Shown in pieces: positions 52,668 through 60,632 of a stretch of DNA of 64,000 bases. Position 1 is the first letter of the stretch; each line of letters begins with the position of its first letter. The notes under the pieces are model-generated. The model did no database searches. It had not been told where the DNA came from and was given only the letters and a program-made list of their open reading frames with translations. Made by a program: the position numbers and the translations under genes. Source of the stretch: DASRDR01 sp963812945 [NCBI: uncultured Candidatus Rokubacteria bacterium] (GTDB taxonomy: Bacteria; Methylomirabilota; Methylomirabilia; Rokubacteriales); the NCBI GenBank assembly GCA_963812945.1, contig CAWEXD010000008.1:3968001-4032000 (forward strand), given 5' to 3'.

Positions 52668-54059
52668 CTAGTCGGCCGACAGGAAGGCGCAGGCCACGGC
52701 GCCCCGGCGGGCCACGTTGACGACGGGGTCCCGGCTCACCCGGACGTGGAGGCCGAGGTCCCCGGGAGCGTAGAAGAGGCCCAGGGAGAAGTAGCACGGC
52801 CCCGCGTAGGCGCGCCCGCCGCGGAGGTAGAGCATGGGCCGCCGCGTGCCCGGGCGTCGCGCCTGGACGACCCAGCGCCCGGGCTCCCGGAGCGCCCGGG
52901 CGATCCGGGCCTCCCAGCGGGCCGGCCCCGCTTCCCGGCCGAGCAGGATCCCCGTCCCGCTCGACCCCACGTTCGGCTTGATGAGGAGCCGCCCCCGCGC
53001 GCGCCGCGCGAACTCCGGCACATCCACCCGGCGCCCCGCCGGGTCCTCCGTCCACCGGGCCCCGAGGACCCGCGTCCAGGGCACGGCCCGGCGGAGGAAC
53101 GCGCGCTCGCTCGGGGTAAAGAGCCGCGCGACCTCCGGGCGCTCGACGCACTCGAGCAGGCCCTTCTGGCTGAACTCGCCCGCGACGCCGGGCAGCACGG
53201 CGCCCGCATCGAAGCGCTCGAGGAAGCCGTCGAGCCCGCGGCGCTCCGGCATCCCCAGGTCCTCGAGCGCCAGATCCCGGTAGACGACGTCGACCGCCAC
53301 GTCGCGGAGCCGCACGCCGCCCCGCGCGCGGGAGAGCTCGCGCGCGGTCCCCCGCACCGCGCGGACGCCGGCTTCCCGGAACGCCGCGACCAGCCGCGGA
53401 ACCTCGCTGTAGCCGTCGAGGGGCCCCGCGTCTTCCACGAAGGCGACGCCCCGGAGGCGCCGGCGTCCCAGCCGGCGCGCGGCGGCCGCCACCCAGCGCA
53501 CGACGAGGGCGAGGAGATCGGGCGGGTCGCCGAGGGCGCGCACCTCGCGCGCGGAATAGATCCGGGGGAAGACCTCCGCCCGCAGGATCCGGACGCCGGC
53601 GGCGTGGTTGTAGAGCCCCGCGAGGCCCGTGGCGTTGGTCTCGAAGAGCACCGGGTGGAGGGCGCCGTCCGGCCCCGACTCGAGCCCGACGTCCGGGCGG
53701 ATCATGAGCTGCCAGGGCGCGGGGCCACGCGCGGCGTCGCGCCCGAGCCACCGCGCCGTCGTCCCGCTCACGGGGCAGAGACTGCGGAACCCCGCGACGT
53801 CGCCGCGCCAGAGGTCGGGCGCGTGCGCCTGGAGGCGATGCACGAGGGCCGCCAGCCGCGCGAGCTCGGGCAGGGCACGGTGGGGCACGAGGAAGGGCGT
53901 GAGGGCGATCGGATGCGGCACCGGGCGCGCGCCCGCGCGGTAGCGGTGGAAGAGGGCGACGCGCGCCTCGGCCGCCTCCACGGCCCGGAAGAGCGCTCGT
54001 CGACTCTCAGGCGTGAGACGCGCGATGCGGGTCGTCGCCAGCCTGTCGAGAGCCGTCAC
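52668..54059 (-). CDS. ATP-grasp-like protein of unknown function
   Basis: The 463-residue protein starts at a GTG; a TATAAT at 54070-54065 would give an almost leaderless message. RPDVGLESG followed by LFETNATGLAG near residue 150 and RLLIKPNVGSSGTGILLG near 360 look like the metal- and ATP-binding parts of an ATP-grasp ligase, perhaps of the circularly permuted type seen in glutathionylspermidine synthetase-like proteins. GPCYFSLGLFYAP near the end may close the active site. Such enzymes join a carboxylate to an amine. Divergent from the ALA synthase. Confidence 0.5.
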   Translation of the reverse strand: MTALDRLATTRIARLTPESRRALFRAVEAAEARVALFHRYRAGARPVPHPIALTPFLVPHRALPELARLAALVHRLQAHAPDLWRGDVAGFRSLCPVSGTTARWLGRDAARGPAPWQLMIRPDVGLESGPDGALHPVLFETNATGLAGLYNHAAGVRILRAEVFPRIYSAREVRALGDPPDLLALVVRWVAAAARRLGRRRLRGVAFVEDAGPLDGYSEVPRLVAAFREAGVRAVRGTARELSRARGGVRLRDVAVDVVYRDLALEDLGMPERRGLDGFLERFDAGAVLPGVAGEFSQKGLLECVERPEVARLFTPSERAFLRRAVPWTRVLGARWTEDPAGRRVDVPEFARRARGRLLIKPNVGSSGTGILLGREAGPARWEARIARALREPGRWVVQARRPGTRRPMLYLRGGRAYAGPCYFSLGLFYAPGDLGLHVRVSRDPVVNVARRGAVACAFLSAD

Positions 54060-54137
54060 GGTCGCGTATTATAGGACGGTGACGGCCACAGGCCGACGGC
54101 GTTCGATCACACCTCGAGCGACGCGAGGGGAGCCCCG

Positions 54138-55349
54138 GTGAGCCACGAGCAGGCGCTGGTCGACGCCCTCGCGCGGCTCCGCGCCGAGGGGCGCTACCGC
54201 GTGTTCGCCGATCTCGAGCGGCATTGCGGGGACTTCCCCGGCGCCACCTGGCACAGCACCGACGGGCCCGTCGACGTGACGGTCTGGTGCTCGAACGACT
54301 ACCTCGGCATGGGCCAGCATCCCGTCGTGCTGAAGGCGATGACCGAGACCCTCGAGCGCGTCGGCGCGGGGGCCGGTGGCACCCGCAACATCGCCGGCAC
54401 CTCGCACGCGCACGTCCTCCTCGAGCAGGAGCTGGCCGATCTCCACCAGAAGCCCGCGGCGCTCCTCTTCACCTCCGGCTACGCCGCGAACGAGGCGGCG
54501 ATCAGCACGCTGGCCCGGCTGCTCCCGGACTGCGTCATCCTCTCGGACGAGAAGAACCACGCCTCGATGATCGAGGGGATCCGCCGGAGCGGCGTCGAGA
54601 AGCGGATCTTCCGCCACAACGACCCGGCCGATCTCGAGCGGCACCTCGCCGCCGTCGGCCCCGGCCGGGCGCCGCTGGTGTGCTTCGAGTCGGTCTACTC
54701 GATGGACGGGGACATCGCGCCGCTCCGGGAGCTCTGCGACGCGGCGGCGCGCCACGGCGCCCTCACCTACCTCGACGAGGTCCACGCGGTGGGGCTCTAC
54801 GGCGCGCGCGGCGCCGGCGTCGCCGAGCGCGACGGCGTGCTCGACCGGCTGAGCGTGATCCAGGGGACGCTCGCCAAGGCCTTCGGCGTGGTCGGCGGGT
54901 ACATCGCGGCCTCGGCCGCCGTCGTCGACGCCGTGCGGAGCTTCGCCCCCGGCTTCATCTTCACCACCGCGCTCCCGCCCGTGGTGGCCGCCGGCGCCCT
55001 GGCGAGCGTCCGGCACCTCAAGACGAGCCAGGCCGAGCGGGAGCGGCACCAGGATCGGGCCGCCCGCCTGAAGCGCCTCCTCCGCGAGGCGGGGCTCCCG
55101 GTCCAGCTGACGCCGAGCCACATCGTGCCCGTCGTGATCGGGGACCCCACGCTCTGCAAGCAGGCCTCGGACGAGCTCCTGGCGCGCCACCGGATCTACG
55201 TCCAGCCGATCAACTATCCGACCGTGCCCCGCGGTACCGAGCGGCTCCGGCTCACCCCCAGCCCGCTCCACGACGACGCCACGATGGATCGGCTCGTCGC
55301 GGCGCTCCAGGACGTCTGGGAGCGCCTCCGGCTGCCGCGCGCGGCCTGA
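54138..55349 (+). CDS. hemA: 5-aminolevulinate synthase
   Basis: The 403-residue protein belongs to the alpha-oxoamine synthases. [47 protein letters not shown] and the PLP-Lys motif [15 protein letters not shown] match ALA synthase more closely than biotin BioF, as does [16 protein letters not shown] with TPSPLHDD. It makes 5-aminolevulinate from succinyl-CoA and glycine, the C4 route to haem. Most non-alphaproteobacterial lineages use the C5 route, so this is notable. Alternatives are BioF or a specialised oxoamine synthase. Confidence 0.85.
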   Translation: MSHEQALVDALARLRAEGRYRVFADLERHCGDFPGATWHSTDGPVDVTVWCSNDYLGMGQHPVVLKAMTETLERVGAGAGGTRNIAGTSHAHVLLEQELADLHQKPAALLFTSGYAANEAAISTLARLLPDCVILSDEKNHASMIEGIRRSGVEKRIFRHNDPADLERHLAAVGPGRAPLVCFESVYSMDGDIAPLRELCDAAARHGALTYLDEVHAVGLYGARGAGVAERDGVLDRLSVIQGTLAKAFGVVGGYIAASAAVVDAVRSFAPGFIFTTALPPVVAAGALASVRHLKTSQAERERHQDRAARLKRLLREAGLPVQLTPSHIVPVVIGDPTLCKQASDELLARHRIYVQPINYPTVPRGTERLRLTPSPLHDDATMDRLVAALQDVWERLRLPRAA

Positions 55350-55372
55350 CCCCCGTCGCGAGCCCGGCCCGC

Positions 55373-56266
55373 TCAGGAGCTCTCGAGGAAGCCCATCAGC
55401 GCCTGCCGGACGGCCTCCGGCGCCTCTTCGTGGGGCCAGTGACCGGCGTCCGGGAGGCGCACCACCCGCGCCCCCGTCCCGAACAGCTGCTCCCAGCGCG
55501 CGAGATGGTGCGGGGGGAACGCGGGATCCTTGAGGCCCCAGACGATCAGCACCGGCCGCCCGCGGAGCCGCTCGCGCCGCCGCCAGAGGTCCGCGTAGTA
55601 CGCGCTCGACCCGAGGAGGGCCCGTGCCAGCGCCCACAGGACGCGCTCGCGGTCGTCCGGGGCCGGGAACGGGGCGAGGTACTGGCGGTGGATCTCGGGC
55701 GTGAGCTTCCGCCGGTCGCCGTACGCCTGCGGCATGACGAGCCGGAGGGAGGCGTTCCCCCGGCGGTAGAGGAAGCGCCCGAGGGCGCTCGCCGCCAGCC
55801 GGCCTTTCCGCCGGAGCCCCGGATCGTCGTCGAGCGGCCAGAGCCACGTGTTCAGGAGGACGAGCCGGCGCACGCGAGCGGGCTGGTCCAGGCAGAGCGG
55901 GAGGCCGATCGGGCCGCCGTAGTCGTGGACGACCAGCGTGACGCGCTCGAGCCCGAGGCGCTCCACGAGCGCGGCGAGCACCTCGGCGTGGGCCTCGGGC
56001 GTGTAGGCGAACCCCGGGGGCCGCGCCGACAGCCCGAACCCCAGGAGGTCGGGCGCGATGCAGCGCCAGCGGAGCCGGAGCGCCGCGATCAGGTGCCGCC
56101 ACTCGTAGGACCACGTGGGCGTTCCGTGGACGAAGAGGATCGGCTCGCCGCTCCCCTCGTCGACGTAGTGCACGCGCCCCGCCGGGAGCTCGGCGAACCG
56201 GTTCCGGAACGGGTAGCCGATGCGGTCCACCCAGGCCGGGACGGGGGCGGGCGCGGGCGCGGCCAT
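55373..56266 (-). CDS. Haloalkane-dehalogenase-like alpha/beta hydrolase
   Basis: The 297-residue protein has HGTPTWSYEWR in the oxyanion region and VVHDYGGPIG with Asp115 as nucleophile, which distinguishes dehalogenases and epoxide hydrolases from Ser esterases. The catalytic His is in DAGHWPHEEAP. KDPAFPPHHL holds a probable acid. Whether it dehalogenates or opens epoxides cannot be read; many related proteins are of unknown substrate. It converges with the ALA synthase, 20 bases apart. Confidence 0.85.
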   Translation of the reverse strand: MAAPAPAPVPAWVDRIGYPFRNRFAELPAGRVHYVDEGSGEPILFVHGTPTWSYEWRHLIAALRLRWRCIAPDLLGFGLSARPPGFAYTPEAHAEVLAALVERLGLERVTLVVHDYGGPIGLPLCLDQPARVRRLVLLNTWLWPLDDDPGLRRKGRLAASALGRFLYRRGNASLRLVMPQAYGDRRKLTPEIHRQYLAPFPAPDDRERVLWALARALLGSSAYYADLWRRRERLRGRPVLIVWGLKDPAFPPHHLARWEQLFGTGARVVRLPDAGHWPHEEAPEAVRQALMGFLESS

Positions 56267-56387
56267 AACGCGGATCCGAGCGTATCACCCGGTGAGTCGA
56301 TCCGCGGGCGCCGCAGCACACGACTGAGGGGTGCCCTCCGGCTCTCGGGTTGATTCACGGTGGGGGCGCGGCGTAGGATCGCGCGGG

Positions 56388-56921
56388 ATGACCGCGCGAC
56401 GCACGTCTCGCCCGAGCCCGGCCTCGCTCTCCGCTTGGCGGCGGCGCGCCATCCGACGGATGACTCGCTCGCGGGCCGAGACCTTGGCGGTCGTCCGCCG
56501 CATCCCTGCGGCCGCGCTGCGGCAACCGCGGACCCAGTCCGCCTGGTCCGTGCGGGACGTCCTCGTCCACATCGCGGCGTGGGAGGCGGAGGGGGCGTGG
56601 CGTCTGGCGCTGGTCGCCCGCGGCCGCGGCGAGCGTATCGTCTGGTACGACACCACGGCGGAGCTCGACGCCTTCAACGCGCGGGTCGTCCGCGCCGCGC
56701 GCCGCCTGGGCCCCGGGGCAGTGCTCCGCCGCCTGGCGGGCGCGCGCGCCCGGCTCCTGCGGGGACTCCGGCGGCTGCCGGCGGCGGCGCTCGCCGATCC
56801 CACCCATGCGCTCCCCGTAACCCGCTGGCTCCGGGAGTTCGCCTGGACCCACGAGGGCGCGCACCGCCGCGAGATCCGGGCCTGGGCGCGGAGCCACCGC
56901 GCCGCGGGGGGCCGAGCGTGA
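56388..56921 (+). CDS. DinB-superfamily protein
   Basis: From the ATG at 56388 the protein has 177 residues. WSVRDVLVHIAAWEAEG near residue 60 is the metal-binding His helix of the DinB/MDMPI fold; FAWTHEGAHRREIRAW near the end supplies the further His residues. The four-helix architecture fits. Members act in thiol-dependent reactions or are of unknown function. Its stop overlaps the next start (GTGA). Confidence 0.75.
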   Translation: MTARRTSRPSPASLSAWRRRAIRRMTRSRAETLAVVRRIPAAALRQPRTQSAWSVRDVLVHIAAWEAEGAWRLALVARGRGERIVWYDTTAELDAFNARVVRAARRLGPGAVLRRLAGARARLLRGLRRLPAAALADPTHALPVTRWLREFAWTHEGAHRREIRAWARSHRAAGGRA

Positions 56922-57646
56922 GCGTCGATCCCTTCTTCAACGACCGGCGCACGATCGCGGTGTTCGAGCGGGCCTTCTACACGAGCCGCGAGGCCGCCGA
57001 GGAAGTCGAGGCGGTTCTCCAGTGGCGCCCCCGGCCCGACCGCGTCCTCGACATCGGCTGCAATGCCGGTCTCCACGCGCTCGAGTGGAGCCGCCGCAGC
57101 GTCGCGGTCGTCGGCATCGACTCCGCGCCCGTCGCCATCGAGCTCGCGCGCCAGCGCGCCCAGGGCGACCCCCGCCTCCGCTTCGAGGTGGCCGACCTCG
57201 CCGATCCCGACTTCGGCCGGCTGGGCACGTTCGATCTCGTGACCGCCCTCGGGGGCGTGTTCAACTGCATCCCCCGGCCGGCCCTCGTCCAGGCCTTCCG
57301 CGCGATCCGATCGGTCCTCCAGCCGGACGGGGACTTCGTCTTCGACGTCCTCCGCTGGCGGGACAGCCCCCGCACGGTCTTCCTCCGCCGGGACGCCGAG
57401 GGCACGCTCCAGATCGTGTGGGAGTTCACCGTGGATCCCATCGAGGGCCGCGGGCGCGTCGTCGGGCAGTTCCTCGAGACCGGCGCCATCCAGGACTCCG
57501 AGCGCAACTTCTACACCGCGCCCGAGGTCACGACGCTCCTCGAGCTCGCGGGGTTCGCGCGCCCCGCCGTGGCGGGCGATCTCGCCCTCGCCCTGCCCGC
57601 CCGGGAGGCCGAGCCAAGCCTCTTCTTCCGCGCCCGCCCCCGCTAG
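56918..57646 (+). CDS. Class I SAM-dependent methyltransferase
   Basis: The 242-residue protein starts at a GTG overlapping the DinB gene stop. VLDIGCNAGLHALEW is motif I, VVGIDSAPVAIELAR motif II, and FDLVTALGGVFNCI with VLQPDGDFVFDVLRW later motifs. The C-terminal part, FYTAPEVTTLLELAGF, is the usual cap. It could methylate a small molecule; the coupled DinB-like protein may act on the same pathway. Confidence 0.87.
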   Translation: MSVDPFFNDRRTIAVFERAFYTSREAAEEVEAVLQWRPRPDRVLDIGCNAGLHALEWSRRSVAVVGIDSAPVAIELARQRAQGDPRLRFEVADLADPDFGRLGTFDLVTALGGVFNCIPRPALVQAFRAIRSVLQPDGDFVFDVLRWRDSPRTVFLRRDAEGTLQIVWEFTVDPIEGRGRVVGQFLETGAIQDSERNFYTAPEVTTLLELAGFARPAVAGDLALALPAREAEPSLFFRARPR

Positions 57647-57723
57647 GTCGCGGCGTCGCCGGGGCCACCCCGGAATGGTAGACTCGAAGCGCCCAAAACC
57701 CACCCCCTCCCGGAGGCATGCCC

Positions 57724-58086
57724 ATGGCGATGATCCTCTACGTCGGCACCGCAGGCTCGGACGATCCGACGCGCGCGGGGTTCCCGTTCAACTTCGCGCT
57801 CGGCGCCATCGAGGCGGGGCATCAGGCGGAGATCTTCCTCGCCGGCGAGGCAGCCTACCTCATGAAGGACGTCATCGCCGAAGCGGTCCTGCCCGTGGGA
57901 ATGCCACCGCTCGCCGAGATGCGCCGGAAGGTGGTCGAGCACGGCGTCCCGATCTACGTCTGAGGCCGGTGCTCCGGGGCCCGGGGGGTCTCCGAGGGCG
58001 ATCTTGCGGGGAAGAACGCCCGGTTCGTGACGCCGAAGATCTTCGCCGAGCGGGTGGCCGCGGCCGACAAGGTGGTGTCCTGTTGA
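57724..58086 (+). CDS. Selenoprotein: DsrE-family protein with UxxC motif
   Basis: The ATG at 57724 has GGAGG seven bases upstream and gives a frame that reaches a TGA at 57961-57963, then continues 40 codons to a TGA at 58084. Before the stop: YVGTAGSDDPTRAGFPFNF, GHQAEIFLAGEAAYLMKD, VEHGVPIYV. After it: GRCSGARGVSEGDLAGKNA, and VAAADKVVSC. In DsrE relatives this is where a CxxC-like active site lies, in the order VYVCGxC-RG. The product is thus a 120-residue selenoprotein with Sec80 and Cys83. It is likely a small sulphur or redox-transfer protein. It would be missed, or called as an 81-residue stub, by standard methods. Confidence 0.85.
57972..57986 (+). promoter_or_regulatory. Candidate bacterial SECIS hairpin in the DsrE selenoprotein mRNA
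   Basis: CUCCGG pairs with CCGGGG (one U-G pair) around a loop GGC, starting eight bases after the UGA with the loop at about 15 bases. The G-rich apex fits bacterial SECIS elements. Pairing is less distinctive than at 11101 because the segment is very GC-rich. Confidence 0.45.
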
Positions 58087-58129
58087 CGCGCATCACGGTC
58101 GGCGCGCTCCGGGACTGCGTCCCGCTCCG

Positions 58130-58738
58130 GTGACTCCCGAGGAGGCGCGCGAGCGGCTCCGCGCGGGGAGCCCCGCCGAGCGCCAGGCGACGCTCCGCGC
58201 CCTGGCCCGGGAGGCCGATGCCCGGGTGACGCCGGCCGTCGCGGCGCTGCTCCACGCCGACGACCCGGAGCTGGTGGCCCTCGCGGAGGCGACCCTCTGG
58301 CAGGTGTGGAGCCGGTCAGGCGACCCCGCCGTAGACAAGCTCTTCGCGGAGGGGCTGCGCGCGATGGAGGCGCAGGACTGGCTCGAGGCCGTGACGCGGT
58401 TCGGCCGGGTCGTCGAGACGGCCCCGTCCTTCGCGGAGGGCTGGAACAAGCGCGCCACGGCGCGTTACATGGCGACGCACTACGCGTCGTCCATCGCCGA
58501 CTGCGAGGAGGTCGTCCGGCTGAATCCCTACCACTTCGGTGCGCTGTCCGGCCAGGGCCTCTGTCACGCGGCGCTGGGCCAGCTCCGCGAGGCGGCTGGC
58601 TGCTTCCGGCGGGCGCTCCAGGTTCACCCGCGGCTCGACTCGGTGCGCCAGCAGCTGGCCCGGACCGAGACGCCGCTGGCCCGGGCCAACGGGCACGCCC
58701 TCGGCGTCGCGCCGGCCGGCTCGCGAGACGCCCAGTGA
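58130..58738 (+). CDS. HEAT/TPR-repeat protein
   Basis: The 202-residue protein starts at a GTG. The first 65 residues look like HEAT-type helices (LRALAREADARVTPAVAALL); residues about 75-180 contain TPR units: AMEAQDWLEAVTRFGRVVE, AEGWNKRATARYMATHYAS and GLCHAALGQLREAAGCFRRA. It should mediate protein contacts. Its stop overlaps the HAD gene start (GTGA). Confidence 0.8.
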   Translation: MTPEEARERLRAGSPAERQATLRALAREADARVTPAVAALLHADDPELVALAEATLWQVWSRSGDPAVDKLFAEGLRAMEAQDWLEAVTRFGRVVETAPSFAEGWNKRATARYMATHYASSIADCEEVVRLNPYHFGALSGQGLCHAALGQLREAAGCFRRALQVHPRLDSVRQQLARTETPLARANGHALGVAPAGSRDAQ

Positions 58739-59400
58739 CGGCGCCCGTCCGCCGGGCGGCGCTCTTCGACATGGACGGCGTCCTGGTCAACAACTCGCGC
58801 TTCCACCGCGAGGCCTGGCGGCGCCTCTCCCAGGAGGAGGGCTTCCTGCTGACGGATCCCGAATTCTGGCGCCATGCCATCGGGCGCCCCGTGGAGGAGG
58901 CGGTCCCCCGCATCCTCGGCCGCCCCGTGCCGCCCGCGGAGGCCGGCCGCCTGGCGCGGCGGAAGACCGCGCTCTATCACGAGCTCGCCGACGGCCACGC
59001 CGCGCCCGTGCCCGGCGTCGTCGAGTTCGTCCGCGCGCTCTCGGCCGCGGGGATCCCGCGCGCCCTGGCCACGTCCGCGGTGGCGGACAGCGCCATGCGG
59101 ATCCTCGAGGGGCTCGGGCTCGCCGCCGCCTTCCCGGTCCGCGTGACCGCCGGGCAGGTCCGGCGCGGGAAGCCGGACCCGGAAGTGTACCTGACGGCCG
59201 CGGCCGCGCTCGGCATGCCGCCCGCCGCCTGCGTCGTGTTCGAGGACGCCATCGTCGGCGTGGAGGCCGCCCGCCGGGCCGGCATGGCCGTGGTCGGGCT
59301 CACGACCGCGCACGCCGACGCCGAGCTCCGCGCGGCGGGCGCCGCGTGGACGGCGCCAGACTTCACGCATCTCGCGTGGACCTCGCTCGCGATCCCGTGA
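58735..59400 (+). CDS. HAD-superfamily hydrolase, beta-phosphoglucomutase-like
   Basis: The 221-residue protein begins at a GTG overlapping the TPR gene. ALFDMDGVLVNNSRFHREAW contains the nucleophile Asp and acid Asp; ALATSAVADSAM is motif II, GKPDPEVY motif III with Lys, and VVFEDAIVGVEAARRAGM motif IV. These match phosphoglycolate-phosphatase or beta-phosphoglucomutase-like subfamily. Substrate is unknown. Confidence 0.9.
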   Translation: MTAPVRRAALFDMDGVLVNNSRFHREAWRRLSQEEGFLLTDPEFWRHAIGRPVEEAVPRILGRPVPPAEAGRLARRKTALYHELADGHAAPVPGVVEFVRALSAAGIPRALATSAVADSAMRILEGLGLAAAFPVRVTAGQVRRGKPDPEVYLTAAAALGMPPAACVVFEDAIVGVEAARRAGMAVVGLTTAHADAELRAAGAAWTAPDFTHLAWTSLAIP

Positions 59401-59415
59401 ACTGAGGAGGCTCTC

Positions 59416-60324
59416 GTGGCGACGAACTGGACCGTGTTCCCCGAGGGGGTCGAGCCGCCGAAGCCGGTGACGGCGCTGGCGGAGCAGGTCAGGCAGGACG
59501 GCGGCCACGTGCTGGCGGCCTACCAGGAGCCGCTGGCGGCCGCCTGGCAGCTCTTCGTTCTCCTGCCGCTCGGGAAGGTCGAGCCGACGCCCTACCAGCG
59601 CGACCTCTCGAAGCCGCACGTGAAGCGCCTCCAGGAGGTCATCAAGAAGCTCGGGCGGTTCCTGGACCCGATCGTGGTGGTCTCCACGGGCCCGGGGAAG
59701 TACTGGACGCCGAACGGCAACCACCGCCGCGAGGCGCTCACGAAGCTCAAGGCCGAGTGGCTGCCCGCCATCCTGGTGCCCGAGCCCGAGGTCGCCTACC
59801 AGATCCTCGCGCTCAACACGGAGAAGGCGCACAACGTCAAGGAGAAGTCCCTCGAGGTCATCCGCATGTACCGCGGCCTCGTCGAGGACGGCTCGAAGGC
59901 GACCGAGGAGGATTTCGCCTTCCAGTTCGAGGCCCCGCACTTCATCACGCTCGGGCTCCTGTACGACGAGCGGCCGCGCTTCGCGGGCGGCGCGTTCGCG
60001 CCGATCCTCCGCCGCGTCGACAAGTTCCTGAAGACGCCGCTCGCGAAGGCCTATGGCGAGCGCGAGCGCCGGGCCGCGCTCGTCCGCGCGGCGGACGACG
60101 CGCTCAACGACGTGGTCCAGAAGGTCAAGAAGCGCGGGCTCAACCACCCGTACGTGAAGAACTACGTGCTGGCGCGCACCACCCCGCTCAACCGGGCGCG
60201 GAAGACGCTGCCGTCGTTCGAGCAGACCTTCGAGCGGCTCCGGGAGAACCTCGAGGCCTTCGACCCGGCCAAGGTCCGCCTCGACGAGATCGCCCGCGCC
60301 GCCGTCTTCGCGGCCCCCGCGTAG
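59416..60324 (+). CDS. Stand-alone ParB/Srx-fold protein
   Basis: The 302-residue protein starts at a GTG with GAGGAGG-like sequence upstream. KVEPTPYQRDLSKPHVKRL is the ParB-N first block, LDPIVVV and YWTPNGNHRREALTKL (with GNHRREA) the catalytic NTP-binding box. The helix-turn-helix and C-terminal dimerisation domains of chromosomal ParB are absent; a long helical domain follows instead. It has no ParA partner here. It may be a CTPase or nuclease-like regulator of unknown function. Confidence 0.72.
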   Translation: MATNWTVFPEGVEPPKPVTALAEQVRQDGGHVLAAYQEPLAAAWQLFVLLPLGKVEPTPYQRDLSKPHVKRLQEVIKKLGRFLDPIVVVSTGPGKYWTPNGNHRREALTKLKAEWLPAILVPEPEVAYQILALNTEKAHNVKEKSLEVIRMYRGLVEDGSKATEEDFAFQFEAPHFITLGLLYDERPRFAGGAFAPILRRVDKFLKTPLAKAYGERERRAALVRAADDALNDVVQKVKKRGLNHPYVKNYVLARTTPLNRARKTLPSFEQTFERLRENLEAFDPAKVRLDEIARAAVFAAPA

Positions 60325-60407
60325 GCCGGTTCCCGCCGGGTCTCGGCCGGGTTTGCGCTAGTATGAATGCTTGGTCAGGCCCGAGGCTCGACCCGGTCGG
60401 AGGACGC

Positions 60408-60632
60408 ATGCGAAAGCCGGCAGTGGGAATGCTCGTGACCCTGGCGATGGCGGGCCAGCTCCTCGGGCCCGGGGACGCGCTGGCGTACATCGATCTCGGC
60501 ACCGGGAGCTACGTCTTCCAGGTGGTGATCGCCAGCCTCCTCGGGGCGGCCTTTGCCGTGAAGGCCTACTGGGAGCGCATCCGGGCGTTCTTCGGCCGGC
60601 GCCGACGGGAGGACGACGACCCCCAGGCATGA
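60408..60632 (+). CDS. Small membrane protein of a surface-polysaccharide-type operon
   Basis: The 74-residue protein has an N-terminal hydrophobic segment (MLVTLAMAGQLLG), then AYIDLGTGSYVFQVVIASLL followed by GAAFAVKAYWERI, which forms a membrane helix. Small proteins with YIDPGTGS recur beside genes for the downstream proteins. The start has GGAGG six bases upstream. It overlaps the methyltransferase (ATGA). Confidence 0.7.
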   Translation: MRKPAVGMLVTLAMAGQLLGPGDALAYIDLGTGSYVFQVVIASLLGAAFAVKAYWERIRAFFGRRRREDDDPQA

